Source: Pirellulimonas nuda (GTDB taxonomy: Bacteria > Planctomycetota > Planctomycetia > Pirellulales > Lacipirellulaceae). From it: a DNA stretch of 64,000 nucleotides. The stretch lies in NCBI RefSeq assembly GCF_007750855.1, contig NZ_CP036291.1, positions 4,278,001 through 4,342,000 of the forward strand, given 5' to 3'. Both the position numbers and the translations under genes were made by a program. Below are positions 7,873-18,767 of this stretch, piece after piece (the stretch's first letter is position 1; the number at the start of each line of letters is the position of its first letter). A model generated the notes under the pieces. That model was not told the origin of the DNA. It made no database searches and saw only the letters and a list, made by a program, of their open reading frames with translations.

Positions 7873-9231
7873 CTACGACAGCGTCGCGAAGTAGTTCTCG
7901 ATCGCCACGCCGAGCGTCTGCTCGTTCACCTGCCGGGGCAGCTCGTGCACCGTGGCGTAGGTGCGAACCTGGCGCAACAGGTCGCGTGGGTGGCAGTAGC
8001 GCAGCTCGCGCCCCGTCTGCCGGTAGGCGGTCTCCAGCAGCCAATCGACGGCGCCCGGGGCGATGTCGAAACCGGCCGCGGCGGCCGTCTTCTCGAACAG
8101 CGCGCGGAACTCGCCCTCTTCCGGGTCGTACACCTCGATCTTGTAGGGGATCCGCCGCAGGAAGGCCTCGTCCACCAGGTCGCTCGGCTCGAGGTTGGTC
8201 GAGAGGATAAAGAGCGTGTCAAACGGCGTACGGACCTGTCGGCCGCTGGCGAGCGAAAGGTAGTCGAAACCCTTCTCCAACGGCACGATCAGCCGGTTGA
8301 GGATGGCGTCGCACCCCGCGCGTTGGCGGCCGAAGTCGTCGATCAACAACGCGCCGCCGGTGGACTTCATCTGGATGGGCGCCTCGTTGACGCCCTGGGT
8401 CGGCTGGTAGTTGGCCTCGAGTTGTTCGAGCGTCAGCTCGCCCCCCACGACCACGGTAGGCCGGCGGACCAGCACCCACCGGCGGTCGTAACGCTGCGCG
8501 GCGTTGGCCGGCAGCTCAACACGCTGGTGGCAGACGGGGTCGAACACGCGGATCAGGTCGCCGCCGACGCTCACCATCTGCGGGATCCACAGGTACTGGC
8601 CGAACGCGTCGCACAGCCGCTCTGCGACCGTGGTCTTGCCGTTGCCCGGCTTGCCGAACAAGAACATCCCGCCGCCGTCGTTCACCGCTTGGCAGAGGCG
8701 GCTGACGAGGCTCGGCTTGATCGACAGGTCCGCCAGGGCGCGTCGCATAGCGGCCAGGCTGAGCCCGCACTGCTTGATCGACTGCCGCTCCATGGCCCGC
8801 TGGTAGACGGCGATGGGCACCGGCGCCGAGCCGATGAACGCGCACCGCTCGCGGTGCTGCTTGGCCCGGGCGTGGCCGAGTTCGGTGAGCTGGTAGACGT
8901 AGTCGTGCAGCCCCGAGGCGCTCTTGATGCCGATCAGCAGCTCGTCTCGCAGCGCGCTAAGGGTCTCGCGTACAAGGGCCGTGGGCAGGCAGACCCCGTC
9001 GGCGAGCGCGGCGCCCGACGCCGCGCCTTCGTGCAGCAGCGACTTGAGCAGCATGCTCTCCAGCTCCGAATCCGACACCCCCGCCTGCTCCAGGCTCTGC
9101 GGCTCGGGGGGCGAGGGGAAGCTGTCCGCGGCGTCGGGCGCCGGCGTTTGGGTCAACGGCGCGGCGTTCTGGGCCGGCGTGCGCCCGGTGGGGTCGGTTG
9201 CGCCTAAGGGGTTCCTGACTTGAGTAAGCAT
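7873..9231 (-). CDS. AAA ATPase with N-terminal winged-helix-like region
   Basis: A cytoplasmic ATPase of the AAA superfamily, specific role unknown. The first 100 residues are Pro/Ala-rich, then a helical, winged-helix-like part (LLHEGAASGAALAD to VYQLTELGHARA). The ATPase core begins with Walker A GKPGNGKTT; Walker B is ALLIDDFGRQ, followed by sensor 1 FILSTNLEP and an arginine-finger candidate FLRRIPYKIE. The C-terminal lid has CHPRDLLRQVRTYA. ATG at 9231 with GGGAAG six bases before it; a start at 9261 is less likely. 452 residues. Related genes are widespread in planctomycetes; no operon partner is visible here. Confidence 0.85.
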   Translation of the reverse strand: MLTQVRNPLGATDPTGRTPAQNAAPLTQTPAPDAADSFPSPPEPQSLEQAGVSDSELESMLLKSLLHEGAASGAALADGVCLPTALVRETLSALRDELLIGIKSASGLHDYVYQLTELGHARAKQHRERCAFIGSAPVPIAVYQRAMERQSIKQCGLSLAAMRRALADLSIKPSLVSRLCQAVNDGGGMFLFGKPGNGKTTVAERLCDAFGQYLWIPQMVSVGGDLIRVFDPVCHQRVELPANAAQRYDRRWVLVRRPTVVVGGELTLEQLEANYQPTQGVNEAPIQMKSTGGALLIDDFGRQRAGCDAILNRLIVPLEKGFDYLSLASGRQVRTPFDTLFILSTNLEPSDLVDEAFLRRIPYKIEVYDPEEGEFRALFEKTAAAAGFDIAPGAVDWLLETAYRQTGRELRYCHPRDLLRQVRTYATVHELPRQVNEQTLGVAIENYFATLS

Positions 9232-9503
9232 CGCGACTTCCCGCCTGAGTTGGCGCCGCACTGGGGGCGGCCTTGGTGACGACTAAAGTCTGTCACGCGT
9301 TTGGCCGGGGGGCGCAAAGAAATAGCGGGCGCCCGCTGAGGCTGTCGGAGAGGCTATCGTACGCCGCCCGAGAGACGCCGCCGGGGCGCCAGCTAGACGG
9401 GCCGAAAAGCCGGCAGGAACGTCGCAACGCGTCGGCCGCGGTCGCCCGGCGGCGGCTTCGACTGGGGGGAGAAGGATCGCGACGGTTACGCGGGCCGGGG
9501 CGG

Positions 9504-9716
9504 TTACTTCACTTCGATCGTGATCTGCTGCTCGCCGGACGGCGCCAGCATGCCTGCAATGGCGATCTCGGCCAGGTTGTAACCCGCCAAGCACTCGACG
9601 ACTCCGCAGAACGTAGGCGCCGCACGCTCGACGTGGGCATAGCTTAGGCCGTCTTCCTTGTTCGATCGACTGCCCTGATAAGCTTCGAGACGGCGGGTAG
9701 GCCTCTCGGCCGCACG
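9504..9716 (-). pseudogene. Coding-like remnant in frame behind the DUF1501 gene
   Basis: The 485-base spacer 9232-9716 has no full gene, but directly after the DUF1501 stop (9717-9719) the same frame stays open for 70 codons to a TAA at 9504. It reads like real protein: EDGLSYAHVERAAPTF, GYNLAEIAIAG, GEQQITIEVK. Third codon positions are GC-rich as in neighbouring genes. There is no start codon or ribosome-binding site. It could be the 3' end of a decayed gene, or a C-terminal domain cut off by a nonsense change in the DUF1501 gene. I do not recognise the family. The remainder, 9232-9503, shows nothing. Confidence 0.45.
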
Positions 9717-11207
9717 TCAGCTCAGGATTTCGTGGACCGGGCCGTGCGGCTTTACGCCGGTGAGCCGCATGTCGAGCCCCTTGGTCGGGTAGACCATCCG
9801 CTGATTGTCGATCCCCATGCAATGCAAGATCGTCGCGTTCAGGTCCTGCACGTGCACAGGGTCGCGGGTGACGTTGTAGCCAAAGTCGTCGGTCTCGCCG
9901 TGAACGAGCCCCGGCCTGACGCCCCCGCCGGCCAGCCACATGGTCGAGCAGCCGGCGTGGTGGTCGCGGCCGTAGTTGTCTCTCGACAGCTTTCCCTGGC
10001 AGTAGATGGTGCGGCCGAACTCACCTCCCCACACCACCAGGGTGTCCTCCAGCAGGCCGCGGTTCTTGAGGTCCTGCACCAACGCCCAGCTCGCTTGATC
10101 GATGTCGCGGCACTGGTTGGGGAGGTCGCCGCCGACGTTGCCGTGCTGGTCCCACCCGCGATGGAAGATCTGCACGAACCGCACGCCCCGCTCCGTCATC
10201 CGCCTGGCCAGCAGACAGCTCGCGGCGAACGTGCCGGGGCGCCGGACGTCGGGACCGTAGAGATTAAGCGTCTGTTCCGACTCGTCCGAGGTGTCGGTCA
10301 GCTCCGGCACGGAGGCCTGCATCCGGAAGGCCATCTCGTACTGGTCGATGCGGGTCTGGGTTTCTGGGTCGCCAAACTGCGCGAGGGTGCGGTGGTTGAA
10401 CTCCGAGATGCGGTCGAGCAGCCGGCGCCGGGTGGCCGTGTCGATCCCCGCCGGGTTGTTGAGGAACAGCACCGGATCGCCCCCCGACCGCAGCGCCACC
10501 CCTTGGTGCGTGGAAGGCAAGAAGCCGCTGCCCCACAGCCGGCTGTAGAGCGACTGCGCCTCGGTCCGACCGGTCCACGACGGGGTCATCACCACAAACG
10601 CCGGCAGGTCTTGGTTCTCGGTCCCCAACCCGTAGCTTAGCCAACTCCCCAGGCTCGCGCGGCCCGGCAGTTGATCGCCGGTGCAGACGAACGTCATCGC
10701 CGGGTCGTGGTTGATCGCCTCGGTGTAGACCGACCTAACGATCGTCATGTCGTCGGTCATCTTGGCCGTGTAGGGGAGCAGCTCGCTCACCCAGGCCCCG
10801 TTCTGGCCGTGCTGCGAAAAGCGGTACTTCGACGGCGCGATCGGCAGGCGCGCCTGCCCAGAGGTCATGGTCGTCAGCCGCTGGTCCGCGTAAACCGACG
10901 GTGGCAGGTCCTGGTCGAACAAGCCGCGCGTCTTGGGCTTGTAGTCGAACAGGTCGAGCTGGCTCGGCCCGCCGGCCATGAACAAGTAAATGACCCGCTT
11001 CGCCTTGGCCGCAAAATGGGGCAACCCGCTCAGCCCCGTCGCGCCCGGGCCGGCCGCGGGAGAAGCCGCGCCCAACGCCGCGGTGTTCGACAGCGAGGCC
11101 AAGGCGGCGCCCCCAAGGCCCAGCGCCCCGCGACGGAAGAAATGCCGTCGCGTCATCGCCGTACGCAGGCCAGCGAGCGGGCCGGTTGGTGTTGGATCGG
11201 AGAACAC
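9717..11207 (-). CDS. DUF1501 protein (Tat-exported, sulfatase/alkaline phosphatase-like fold)
   Basis: One half of the planctomycete DUF1501-DUF1549/1553 pair; the biochemical role is unknown, but the fold is that of alkaline phosphatase/sulfatase. A twin-arginine leader is clear ([21 protein letters not shown]). Further on are [19 protein letters not shown], the metal-site type [30 protein letters not shown] and [16 protein letters not shown] with conserved His/Asp. 496 residues, usual length. Start GTG at 11207 with GGTGGAG five bases upstream. It begins 13 bases after the stop of the DUF1549 gene, so the two form an operon and probably act together. Confidence 0.93.
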   Translation of the reverse strand: MFSDPTPTGPLAGLRTAMTRRHFFRRGALGLGGAALASLSNTAALGAASPAAGPGATGLSGLPHFAAKAKRVIYLFMAGGPSQLDLFDYKPKTRGLFDQDLPPSVYADQRLTTMTSGQARLPIAPSKYRFSQHGQNGAWVSELLPYTAKMTDDMTIVRSVYTEAINHDPAMTFVCTGDQLPGRASLGSWLSYGLGTENQDLPAFVVMTPSWTGRTEAQSLYSRLWGSGFLPSTHQGVALRSGGDPVLFLNNPAGIDTATRRRLLDRISEFNHRTLAQFGDPETQTRIDQYEMAFRMQASVPELTDTSDESEQTLNLYGPDVRRPGTFAASCLLARRMTERGVRFVQIFHRGWDQHGNVGGDLPNQCRDIDQASWALVQDLKNRGLLEDTLVVWGGEFGRTIYCQGKLSRDNYGRDHHAGCSTMWLAGGGVRPGLVHGETDDFGYNVTRDPVHVQDLNATILHCMGIDNQRMVYPTKGLDMRLTGVKPHGPVHEILS

Positions 11208-11220
11208 GGTCGCTCCACCT

Positions 11221-14200
11221 TTAGTTCTGGTTGACGAACTCGTCGAGGTTCAGGACCACGTTGGCCACCAGCGCGAGCGCGGCGTGGTGGGGGGCGTACG
11301 CGTCTGGGCCCGCGCCGGCGGCGCTACCGCCGATCGCCAGCAACGCGTCGGCCTCCGCGGGGCGCCGATCGAACCGCGCGCGCTCGGTCGCGTAGCAATC
11401 TGCCAGCGACGCGCATTCTTCGGGCGTCGGCGGCCGGCACAGGCACGCCTCGAACATCCAGGCGATCGACTCGCGGGGGTCGCTTCTCCCGTCGCTGGCC
11501 TCGTCGGCGCCCACGTCGGCGCCCGCACGCCGGGCCAACGCCACCGCCGCTTCGAGGTACTGCGGGTCGTTGAGCAGCAGCAGCGCTTGCAGCGGCGTGT
11601 TGGTTCGCTCGCGCTGCACCGCGCAAGACTCGCGGGTCGGAGCGTCGAAGGTGCTCAACTGGGGCGCCACCGCCGTTCGCTTGATGAAGGTGTACAGCGT
11701 CCGGCGGTGCGTCGCCGCCGGGTCTGCATCGGCGCGGAACACCGCCGTGTTCGACCGGGTGTACCCCACCGCCTCCCAAAGACCGGCCGGCTGAGGGGGC
11801 CGGACGCTCGGGCCGCCGCGCTGGGTCGCCAACAACCCGCTAACGGCCAGGGCTTGGTCCCGCAGCGTTTCGGCGTCGAGCCGCCGCCGCGGGAAGCGAG
11901 AGAGCAAGCGCCCGGCGGGGTCGCCCTGCCGGCTCGCCGCGCCGGCGACCGACGACTGCCGGAACGCTTGGCTCAGCACGATCTGTTCCACCAGCCGCCG
12001 GACGTCCCATCCGCCGCGAACGAAGTCGTCGGCGAGCCAATCCAGCAGCTCGGGGTGCGAGGGGAGCCCCCCCTGGGCGCCGAAGTCCCCCGCGGTGTTA
12101 ACCAGACCGACGCCGAAGAGCTGCTGCCAAACCCGGTTGACAAACACCCGCGCCGTCAGCGGGTTCTGGTCGCTGGTGAGCCACTCGGCCAGGCCGAGCC
12201 GGTTGCGTGGGAGCTCGGGGGGCATCGGCGGCAAGAACGACGGGGTGTCGCGCGACACCGGCGACCCCGGTTGGTTGTACTCTCCCCGCTCAAGCACGAA
12301 CGCCGGCCTTGGTTGTTGCATCTCACGGTAGACAAGCGTCGTCGGTGTGCTCGCCTCGAGCTCCACCAGCTCAACCCGCAGCCCGCGCTGCTCTTCTCGC
12401 CGTTGGACAAGCTGTTGAAGCTCGCAGGCGTTCTCGCGGTAGAACTTGCGCACCTCCCGCTGCTGCTCGGGCGTGCGGGCCGAGGCGGGCTTTGCTACGA
12501 TCCGCAACACCTTCTTGGGGGCGACGCTGGGATCGTCGGGCAGCGCGAAGTAGAACCCGGAGCGTTGGTTGTAGGTGACCAACTTCACAAGCAGGTGGTT
12601 GTCGCCCCGCGTCAGGTTGAGCGTCACCACGTGCTGGTTGGGCGACGCCTCGCGGGGGGCGTCGACCGCCAGCACCTCCTCCCCGTTCAACAGCACCTTC
12701 AGCCCGTCGCCGGCCCCCAACGAAACGCGGAGCTCGCCCTCCGACTCGGCGACGATCTTGCGGTACAAGTAGCAAACGACCGAGTGGTCCGTCTTGGTCG
12801 GAAGGTCTTCTCGCAACAAGCCGTCTTCCCAATTTGGTTTCGCGACCCATGCGATGTCTAACCCGAAGTTGGTGGGGTACGTCTGCTCCAGATTGACCGG
12901 CGCCGCCTCCGGCGGGAAACGCGTCACGAAGTTCTCTCGGTTGACCTGCGACAGCCCCTTGTCCACCTTGTAAAAGCCGGACGCCAACTGCCACTGGCCC
13001 AGCCGCACCCGCCCGCCCAGCGCTGCCTCTCCCTTCCTATTTGCCAACGCGGCGCGGACCGAGGCCTCCCACACGGCCTGCGCCTCGTCGACCTCCGCCC
13101 ACGCCCCGCTCAACTTCGCGTCCAGCTCGGCACACCGACGCTCAAGCACCGCCTGACGGGCGAGCTGCTCCGGCGGTGGGCGGCGGACCACGGGACCGGG
13201 CGCCTTGTCGTTGCTGTCCATCGCCGGGCCGTCGAAGCTGTTGAAGAACGCGCCGAGCGCGTAATAGTCCTTGGCGGTGATCGGGTCGTACTTATGGTCG
13301 TGGCAGCGGGCGCACCCGAACGTCAGCCCCAAGAAGACCGTCCCGAAGGTATCGACACGGTCCGCTTCGTTCCGCGCACGCACTTCTTCCTCAATCGACC
13401 CCCCTTCCCCGGTGGTCACGTGGCAGCGATTAAATCCGGTCGCGATCAACTGGTCGTCGCTCGGGTCGGGGAGCAGGTCGCCGGCGACTTGCTCCGTGAC
13501 GAACCGGTCGTACGGCATGTTGGTCCGGAACGCATCAACCACCCAGTCGCGGTACAGCCACATCTCGCGGTAGTTGTCTAGGTTCAGGCCATGCGTGTCT
13601 GCGTAGCGGGCCGCGTCGAGCCAATAACGCGCCATGTGCTCGCCGTAGGCGTCCGAGCGCAGCAGCCGGCGCACCAGACGTGGGTACGCGTCGGAGCGCT
13701 CGTCGGCGCAGAACGCGCGGACTTGCTCCGTCGTAGGGGGCAGCCCCGTCAGGCCCAGCGAGACCCGTCGGATCAGCGTCTGCCGATCGGCCAACGGAGA
13801 CAGCGCCAGAGCGTGCTTATCGAGTTCGCTCTGGATGAACCCATCGATTGATCCGCCCGACGCCGTTGTGCGTAGCGGCTCGAACGCCCAGTGCCCCCCC
13901 CAGGGCGCCCCCGCGGCGATCCACCGCGAGAGCAGCTCAATCTCTTCCGCGGTTACGCTCTTGTGCGTTTCTAACGGGGGCATGCGTAGCGACGCGTCCT
14001 CGGCTGCCAACCGCTGCAAGATCTCGCTCTTGCCGGGGTCCCCCGGCGCGACCGGGGTCTCGCCCGAGTCGGCCGGCGCGGTCGCGCTGTCTCGCAGGTC
14101 GAGCCGGAAGCCCCCCTGGCGGGCCGCCTCGTCTGGCCCGTGGCAGGCAAAACACCGCTGGGCGAGGATGGGGCGCACCTCGGTCGAATAGTCGGGACCG

Positions 14201-14361
14201 TCGGGCGAACGTTCTTTGTGCACAACCGCCTCGGCAGCGGCGGCGCCCGCCACAAAGCACCACCCCGCCAAAGCGAAGGCCATCGCGGCGCGGCCGACCC
14301 CATTGGGCATTGCCGACGCCAACAAGGATGCCCGACCAAGTCCCCAAGATAAGATGGGCAT
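11221..14361 (-). CDS. PSD1/DUF1549/DUF1553 cytochrome c-domain protein
   Basis: A large exported protein typical of planctomycetes. After a signal-like segment ([16 protein letters not shown]) comes a planctomycete cytochrome c domain with the haem motif CFACHGPDE, near residues 70-75. DUF1549 follows ([20 protein letters not shown], [35 protein letters not shown]), then a middle region with a beta domain ([11 protein letters not shown]), and DUF1553 ([41 protein letters not shown]). A second CxxCH is in CARCHDHK. 1046 residues. ATG at 14361 is used; an ATG at 14310 would also keep a signal peptide. Together with DUF1501 it is inferred to act in polymer breakdown or electron transfer outside the cytoplasm. 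Confidence 0.93.
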   Translation of the reverse strand: MPILSWGLGRASLLASAMPNGVGRAAMAFALAGWCFVAGAAAAEAVVHKERSPDGPDYSTEVRPILAQRCFACHGPDEAARQGGFRLDLRDSATAPADSGETPVAPGDPGKSEILQRLAAEDASLRMPPLETHKSVTAEEIELLSRWIAAGAPWGGHWAFEPLRTTASGGSIDGFIQSELDKHALALSPLADRQTLIRRVSLGLTGLPPTTEQVRAFCADERSDAYPRLVRRLLRSDAYGEHMARYWLDAARYADTHGLNLDNYREMWLYRDWVVDAFRTNMPYDRFVTEQVAGDLLPDPSDDQLIATGFNRCHVTTGEGGSIEEEVRARNEADRVDTFGTVFLGLTFGCARCHDHKYDPITAKDYYALGAFFNSFDGPAMDSNDKAPGPVVRRPPPEQLARQAVLERRCAELDAKLSGAWAEVDEAQAVWEASVRAALANRKGEAALGGRVRLGQWQLASGFYKVDKGLSQVNRENFVTRFPPEAAPVNLEQTYPTNFGLDIAWVAKPNWEDGLLREDLPTKTDHSVVCYLYRKIVAESEGELRVSLGAGDGLKVLLNGEEVLAVDAPREASPNQHVVTLNLTRGDNHLLVKLVTYNQRSGFYFALPDDPSVAPKKVLRIVAKPASARTPEQQREVRKFYRENACELQQLVQRREEQRGLRVELVELEASTPTTLVYREMQQPRPAFVLERGEYNQPGSPVSRDTPSFLPPMPPELPRNRLGLAEWLTSDQNPLTARVFVNRVWQQLFGVGLVNTAGDFGAQGGLPSHPELLDWLADDFVRGGWDVRRLVEQIVLSQAFRQSSVAGAASRQGDPAGRLLSRFPRRRLDAETLRDQALAVSGLLATQRGGPSVRPPQPAGLWEAVGYTRSNTAVFRADADPAATHRRTLYTFIKRTAVAPQLSTFDAPTRESCAVQRERTNTPLQALLLLNDPQYLEAAVALARRAGADVGADEASDGRSDPRESIAWMFEACLCRPPTPEECASLADCYATERARFDRRPAEADALLAIGGSAAGAGPDAYAPHHAALALVANVVLNLDEFVNQN

Positions 14362-14651
14362 GAAGAGCCCCTGGTTCAGCGAAAAGGGATCGCCGCCAAC
14401 CCGGCAGCGTCACCAGCAGCGTAACCGATTGGCATACAATATACCAGCCTTCTGTCCGGCGGGTTCAAGCGAGCCAAGAGCGGTCGGCTGCTGCTTGCCT
14501 GAGGGTGGTTGCCGGCGCGCGTTGATGATTGGCGCTCTTCGTCACGAGTTCCGCCCGGAGCGCCCCGCGAGGGGGGCCATGCTTCGATGGAACTCCAACC
14601 ATCCCAGCCCTGCCCGCGTCTGTCGCTTCGCCAGCGTGGCAGATGGCAACG

Positions 14652-14689
14652 AAAAAAGCCGACGCTGGCCACAAGGACCAACGCCGGCT
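14652..14689 (-). terminator. Rho-independent terminator of initiator tRNA
   Basis: Minus strand: AGCCGGCGTTGGT, loop CCTTGT, GGCCAGCGTCGGCT (12-13 bp with G-T pairs), followed by six T. It lies 60 bases after the tRNA 3' end, in the 387-base spacer 14362-14748, which otherwise shows no gene. Confidence 0.88.
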
Positions 14690-14748
14690 TATTCGCTTAC
14701 CCGACGGCTTGAGACCGACGAGCCCTAGGGACGCGTGCCCTAGAAAAA

Positions 14749-14822
<74 letters not shown>

Positions 14823-14835
14823 TCATGTGAGTCGA

Positions 14836-14864
14836 AGTGTACGACGCAGATGGGCGCCCGGCAA
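14836..14864 (-). promoter_or_regulatory. Promoter of tRNA-fMet
   Basis: Minus strand: TTGCCG, 17-base spacer, TACACT, ending 14 bases before the mature tRNA 5' end. The spacing and position are those of a sigma-70 promoter. The rest of the spacer to 15048 shows no other element. Confidence 0.65.
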
Positions 14865-15048
14865 GGGGCTGCCGTTTGGGGGGACGATTTTGTGGCTCCC
14901 GGCCAGGGCGCAAGTTGTTGGCTTGCAAGGTTTTCTGGTTGCCCGCGAGGAACCACGTCGATAACCTTCAAGAACTGGTGCAAGCGTGTGGCCGCTCGGC
15001 AGCGAATCGTAGCCCGGAACCGCGGTTTCCCTCACTTCTGGCGATCCG

Positions 15049-16557
15049 TTGAGCAGCATCCCTTCTAGCACGACGCCCCTGGCAGCCTCGGCGGCGCCGA
15101 CGCAGCAGGGTTCGCCGGGCCAGGGCGCCGAGCACGAAGAGCCGCAGGCCCCGCCGCTGCTCGACCTATCGGAATGGCTGCGTGACTCGCCCGCTTGGCT
15201 GATGAGCGCCGCGCTGCACATGCTGGTGCTGCTGATCTTCGGGCTGTGGCTGGTGGCCAGCAGCCGGGAAGACGCGCTCAACCTGGACGCGGCCTTCAGC
15301 GAAGAAGTAGGCGAGCAGCTCATCGAGGACAACCTCGACCTATCTACCTCGCCCGAGCTGGCAGAGGACTTCCAGACCCTCACGCCAGACACGCTGCCGG
15401 AGGTCGAGACGCCGCTGGCGACCCCCGACTTGGCGATCGAGTCGCCGGTCGCCGATCAGATGACGACCGACATCGCCTCGCAGACCGTGGGGGTGGCGCT
15501 CACGGGCCGCGAGCCCGGCATGAAGCGGGCGTTGTTGGCCGCGTTCGGGGGGGACGCCACCACGCAGAACGCGGTGCTCGAGGGGCTCCGCTGGTTGCAG
15601 CGGCAGCAGCGCACCGTGGACAAGTTGTGGAGCCTGCGGGGCCCCTACCGCGACGGCGCCGGGACCGAGAACATCGAGGCCGCCACGGCGATGGCGCTGC
15701 TCGCGTTTCAGGGAGACGGGCACACGCACGTCGGGCCGGCGGACGACCCGTTCACCAAGAACGTGGCCGACGGCTGGAAGGCGTTGCTCAAGCGGCAGGA
15801 CCGCCAGACGGGGAGCTTCTTCCGCGGCGACGGGTTCAATCACCGCTTCTACACGCACGCCCAGTGCACCATCGCGTTGTGCGAGCTTTACGGCATGACG
15901 CAAGACCAGGAACTGGCCGGGCCGGCGCAGCGCGCGGTGAATTACTTGATCGAGACGCAAAGCCCCGGCGGCGGCTGGCGGTACGACGTGGGCGACACCG
16001 GCGACCTCTCCGTGACGGGATGGTGTGTGATGGCGCTCAAGAGCGCGGAGATCGCCGGCATCAGCGTCCCGCCGGAAACGTTCGCGCGGATCAGCAAGTT
16101 CCTTGACTCCGTCGAGTACGACGGCGGCGCCCAGTACGCCTATCAGCAGAACGGCACGCCGCGGATCAGCATGACCGCCGAGGGGCTGCTCTGTCGGCAG
16201 TATCTGGGCTGGAGCAAGGACGACGAGCGTCTGCAGCGTGGCGCCGACGTGCTGATGAAGTCGCTGCCTACCTGGAACACCGGCCACCGCAACGCCTACT
16301 ACTGGTACTACGGCGCCCAGGTGTGCCACCACCTGGAGGGGGCGCACTGGCAGCGGTGGAACTACGCGATGAAGAAGGTAGTGCCCGCCCACCAAGAGAA
16401 GGCCGGCCGCGAGAAAGGGAGCTGGGACGTGGTGATCGACCAGGTGCACGGCCCGGGGGGTGGGCGGCTCTACACCACGTGCCTGAGCATCTACATGATG
16501 GAAGTCTACTACCGCCACCTGCCGCTCTACCGGCAGCACCTATTGGCGGGGCCGTAA
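15049..16557 (+). CDS. Membrane-anchored squalene-cyclase/prenyltransferase-repeat protein
   Basis: A planctomycete protein with an alpha/alpha toroid. It has a Pro/Gln-rich cytoplasmic start, a transmembrane segment near residues 52-70 (AALHMLVLLIFGLWLVA), an acidic linker, and a C-terminal region of cyclase-like repeats: GLRWLQRQQ, GTENIEAATAMALLAFQGDGH, FYTHAQCTIALCELYG, NYLIETQSPGGGWRY, LSVTGWCVMALKSAEIAG, YYWYYGAQVCHH, TCLSIYMMEVYYRHLPLY. No DxDD motif of hopene cyclases is seen, so catalysis of that reaction is unlikely. The only start before the conserved part is TTG at 15049. 502 residues. Role unknown; transcribed away from the initiator tRNA. Confidence 0.82.
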   Translation: MSSIPSSTTPLAASAAPTQQGSPGQGAEHEEPQAPPLLDLSEWLRDSPAWLMSAALHMLVLLIFGLWLVASSREDALNLDAAFSEEVGEQLIEDNLDLSTSPELAEDFQTLTPDTLPEVETPLATPDLAIESPVADQMTTDIASQTVGVALTGREPGMKRALLAAFGGDATTQNAVLEGLRWLQRQQRTVDKLWSLRGPYRDGAGTENIEAATAMALLAFQGDGHTHVGPADDPFTKNVADGWKALLKRQDRQTGSFFRGDGFNHRFYTHAQCTIALCELYGMTQDQELAGPAQRAVNYLIETQSPGGGWRYDVGDTGDLSVTGWCVMALKSAEIAGISVPPETFARISKFLDSVEYDGGAQYAYQQNGTPRISMTAEGLLCRQYLGWSKDDERLQRGADVLMKSLPTWNTGHRNAYYWYYGAQVCHHLEGAHWQRWNYAMKKVVPAHQEKAGREKGSWDVVIDQVHGPGGGRLYTTCLSIYMMEVYYRHLPLYRQHLLAGP

Positions 16558-16575
16558 ACCGTAGGCCGGAACTGC

Positions 16576-16592
16576 GCCCGCCTGCGGCGGGC
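16576..16592. terminator. Hairpin between convergent genes
   Basis: GCCCGCC, TGC, GGCGGGC: 7-bp stem, 3-base loop, in the 51-base spacer between the convergent cyclase-repeat gene and the next minus-strand gene. No T-run. The core CGCCTGCGGCG also forms the centre of the hairpin at 44074-44111. Confidence 0.5.
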
Positions 16593-16608
16593 TTGTTCCG
16601 GCTGACGC

Positions 16609-18474
16609 TTATTCCGGCGGCTTGAAGCCGAAGCCGATGAAGTGGAACCCGGTCTCGGTGTCGTACAGCACCGCGCCGCCGGGGGCGGTGTACTTGAGGA
16701 TCGTCTCGATCGGCGGCAGCTCGTCGTTCTCGACGACCTCGCGGAGCCGCGGCAGCATCGGCGCCCGGCTGGCGAAGTCTCCTTCCAGGAACTCACGCGC
16801 GCGGTCACCGGTCGCCATCGCGTACCAGTGCCGCCAGGTCTGCTCCGGGTTGTTGTACATCACCACCGACGGCGGCCGGTCGGCCGTGAGGCGGTTGATC
16901 CGGCTGGCCACCAAGCGGTACTGCAGTTGGTCCGCTAGTCGCTCCCCCTCCCCCAACTTGGCGTCGATGAAGTGCTGCAGCAGCACCTCGGAGTCGCTCT
17001 GCACAAACACGTCGTCCACCAACGCCCAGCGGGGCATCGGCGGACCACTGGCAGCGTCGGCGCCCCGCTCCCGCATGCGCTCACGCCGGCGCTCCGAGAT
17101 CTGCGGCGAGTAGTAGTCGATTCCGGCGTACGACTGCTTCTCCATCCGCTCGCCGGCCTTCTCCATCACCTGGGTGATCGCGGCGCCGAACGCGGCGGGG
17201 TCGTTCAGCTCCAGCACAAACAGGTTCCCGCCTACCATCCGCTGGGTGCCGTCCTCGTAGCCCGTGAACCACACCAGCTTGCCGGTGACGTTGTTCACAA
17301 ACTCTTGTTCAAAGTCGACTCCCATGTTGGTCGACAGGTTGCGCTCGACGAGGTCGCGGAAGTTCCCTTCGGTCGTAAACTCGTCCACGAGTTGTGAGAT
17401 CTCGTCGAACATCCGCGGCGGGTCGACCTGGAACGTGAAGAAGTTCTCGATGTCGGCCGGCACGTAAGCCGGGGGCGTGGTCTCGACCGTCCCCAGGCGG
17501 GCGATCTTCAGCACGCCGGCCCGCGGATTTTCTAGCAGCACGTGCCCGCGGGTCAGCGACGCCCAGGTGTCCGTAGAGAACCACATCGCGGCGCCGACCC
17601 CCTTGAGGCCGTCGATGCCTAGCGGGCGGAGCATCAGCATCGCCACCTTGGCGCCCGCGTTGTTGGCGTTGAACGACCGGATCATGTTGATCGGGTCGAC
17701 AAACACCATCGCCTGCGGGGGCTCTTCCTGCCCGGGGACGCACTCTTTGAACACCGAGACAAACGCCCCGTTCTCGGCGAGCGACCTGGCGTAGAGCGGC
17801 TCGGGGACCTTGGCGGTGGCCGCGGGCGCCTCTTCTTCGACGAGCTCGGCAGCCATCGGGATGAACTCACGCCCGTCCCAACGCGCCAGCACCGACTCAA
17901 GCAGGTCGCGGTCGGTGGCGCCCACAAACACCGTGTCGCGTTGCACCAACCCGATCATCCGCTCGGTGTTGTTGCCGCGCCGGATGATCATCGCCTCGTC
18001 GGCGGTGAGTTGCTCGGTCTCGATCACGATGTCCATCTCGCCGGCCTTCTCCGTTAGCTGGTCGCGCAACTGCTCCGCGAGCCCCGCTTCTTCGCCGTAA
18101 TCGACAAGAAACACGAACTCAGGAGTGCGGTCTTTGTAGCCAACCACGGCGATCGCGACCTCGCCCTGTGGGAACCGCAGCAGGTCGTCTAGCTCGATCC
18201 CCACCTGATCGCGGGCGTACTGGTCGTACTGCTCGCGGGCCATCCCATAGAACTCCGATATCAGCGGCTGGATCGCCGGGTCCTCCGCCATTTTTGCGGT
18301 GGGCGACTCTCGGAGCCGTTCCATCAGCAGCCAAGCGTCGGCCGTGCGGAACAGGGCGACCGTTTCCGCCGGGAAGAGCTTGAGGGCGGACGGCCGGTCG
18401 ACCGGCGTCTGGGCCAAGGCCGTCAAGCAGAGCAATGTCAGCGAAACCGAGAAGAGGGAACGAATAAGGGTCAT
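16609..18474 (-). CDS. Secreted protein of unknown function (DUF3352-like)
   Basis: A 621-residue exported protein. The signal peptide is MTLIRSLFSVSLTLLCLTALAQ, which fixes the ATG at 18474; a longer frame from 18573 is not protein-like at its start. The body alternates beta strands and acidic helices: LFPAETVALFRTADAWLLME, FPQGEVAIAVVGYK, MIIRRGNNTERMIGLVQ, VFVGATDRDLLESVLARW, FTGYEDGTQRMVGGNLFVLE. The pattern of repeated modules ending in a drop-out of one candidate (DLLESVLARWDG, EVLLQHFIDAK) resembles DUF3352-type periplasmic proteins, but I cannot confirm this. No catalytic motif. It diverges from the BON gene across a 293-base spacer with an AT-rich stretch at 18595-18645. Confidence 0.7.
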   Translation of the reverse strand: MTLIRSLFSVSLTLLCLTALAQTPVDRPSALKLFPAETVALFRTADAWLLMERLRESPTAKMAEDPAIQPLISEFYGMAREQYDQYARDQVGIELDDLLRFPQGEVAIAVVGYKDRTPEFVFLVDYGEEAGLAEQLRDQLTEKAGEMDIVIETEQLTADEAMIIRRGNNTERMIGLVQRDTVFVGATDRDLLESVLARWDGREFIPMAAELVEEEAPAATAKVPEPLYARSLAENGAFVSVFKECVPGQEEPPQAMVFVDPINMIRSFNANNAGAKVAMLMLRPLGIDGLKGVGAAMWFSTDTWASLTRGHVLLENPRAGVLKIARLGTVETTPPAYVPADIENFFTFQVDPPRMFDEISQLVDEFTTEGNFRDLVERNLSTNMGVDFEQEFVNNVTGKLVWFTGYEDGTQRMVGGNLFVLELNDPAAFGAAITQVMEKAGERMEKQSYAGIDYYSPQISERRRERMRERGADAASGPPMPRWALVDDVFVQSDSEVLLQHFIDAKLGEGERLADQLQYRLVASRINRLTADRPPSVVMYNNPEQTWRHWYAMATGDRAREFLEGDFASRAPMLPRLREVVENDELPPIETILKYTAPGGAVLYDTETGFHFIGFGFKPPE

Positions 18475-18767
18475 AGGGATGCTGGGTAAAGGGCGACGGA
18501 TGGCCACATCAAACGGGTTGGCAAGTAGAGAGGTGGCCTTGAGAATAGACGGACGAGCTCGAAGAAACAGCAAGGCCGCAGCAGAGAAAACGCGGGGATT
18601 GATTATGAAATTTTACGAATTTTCCTCTTTTTCACAACAACCGGCCCCATCCGTCCCCTCGGCGCTACCCGAGTTGCAGCGTTCTGTGGCAGAACCTATT
18701 TTCGCAGCGGCCCCGGCCGCGCGGATTGGGGTACAATAGGAAGACGAACCCCACCACGACCCCGGGC

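Noticed and set aside
7945..9207. A 420-codon plus-strand frame
   Set aside because: Antisense of the AAA ATPase, whose Walker motifs fix the coding strand.
9717..14361. DUF1501 and DUF1549/1553 pair considered as a new system
   Set aside because: The pair is common throughout planctomycetes; only its function is unknown.
14823..15048. Possible structured RNA between initiator tRNA and the cyclase-repeat gene
   Set aside because: Apart from the tRNA promoter no conserved stem pattern or known RNA signature could be seen.
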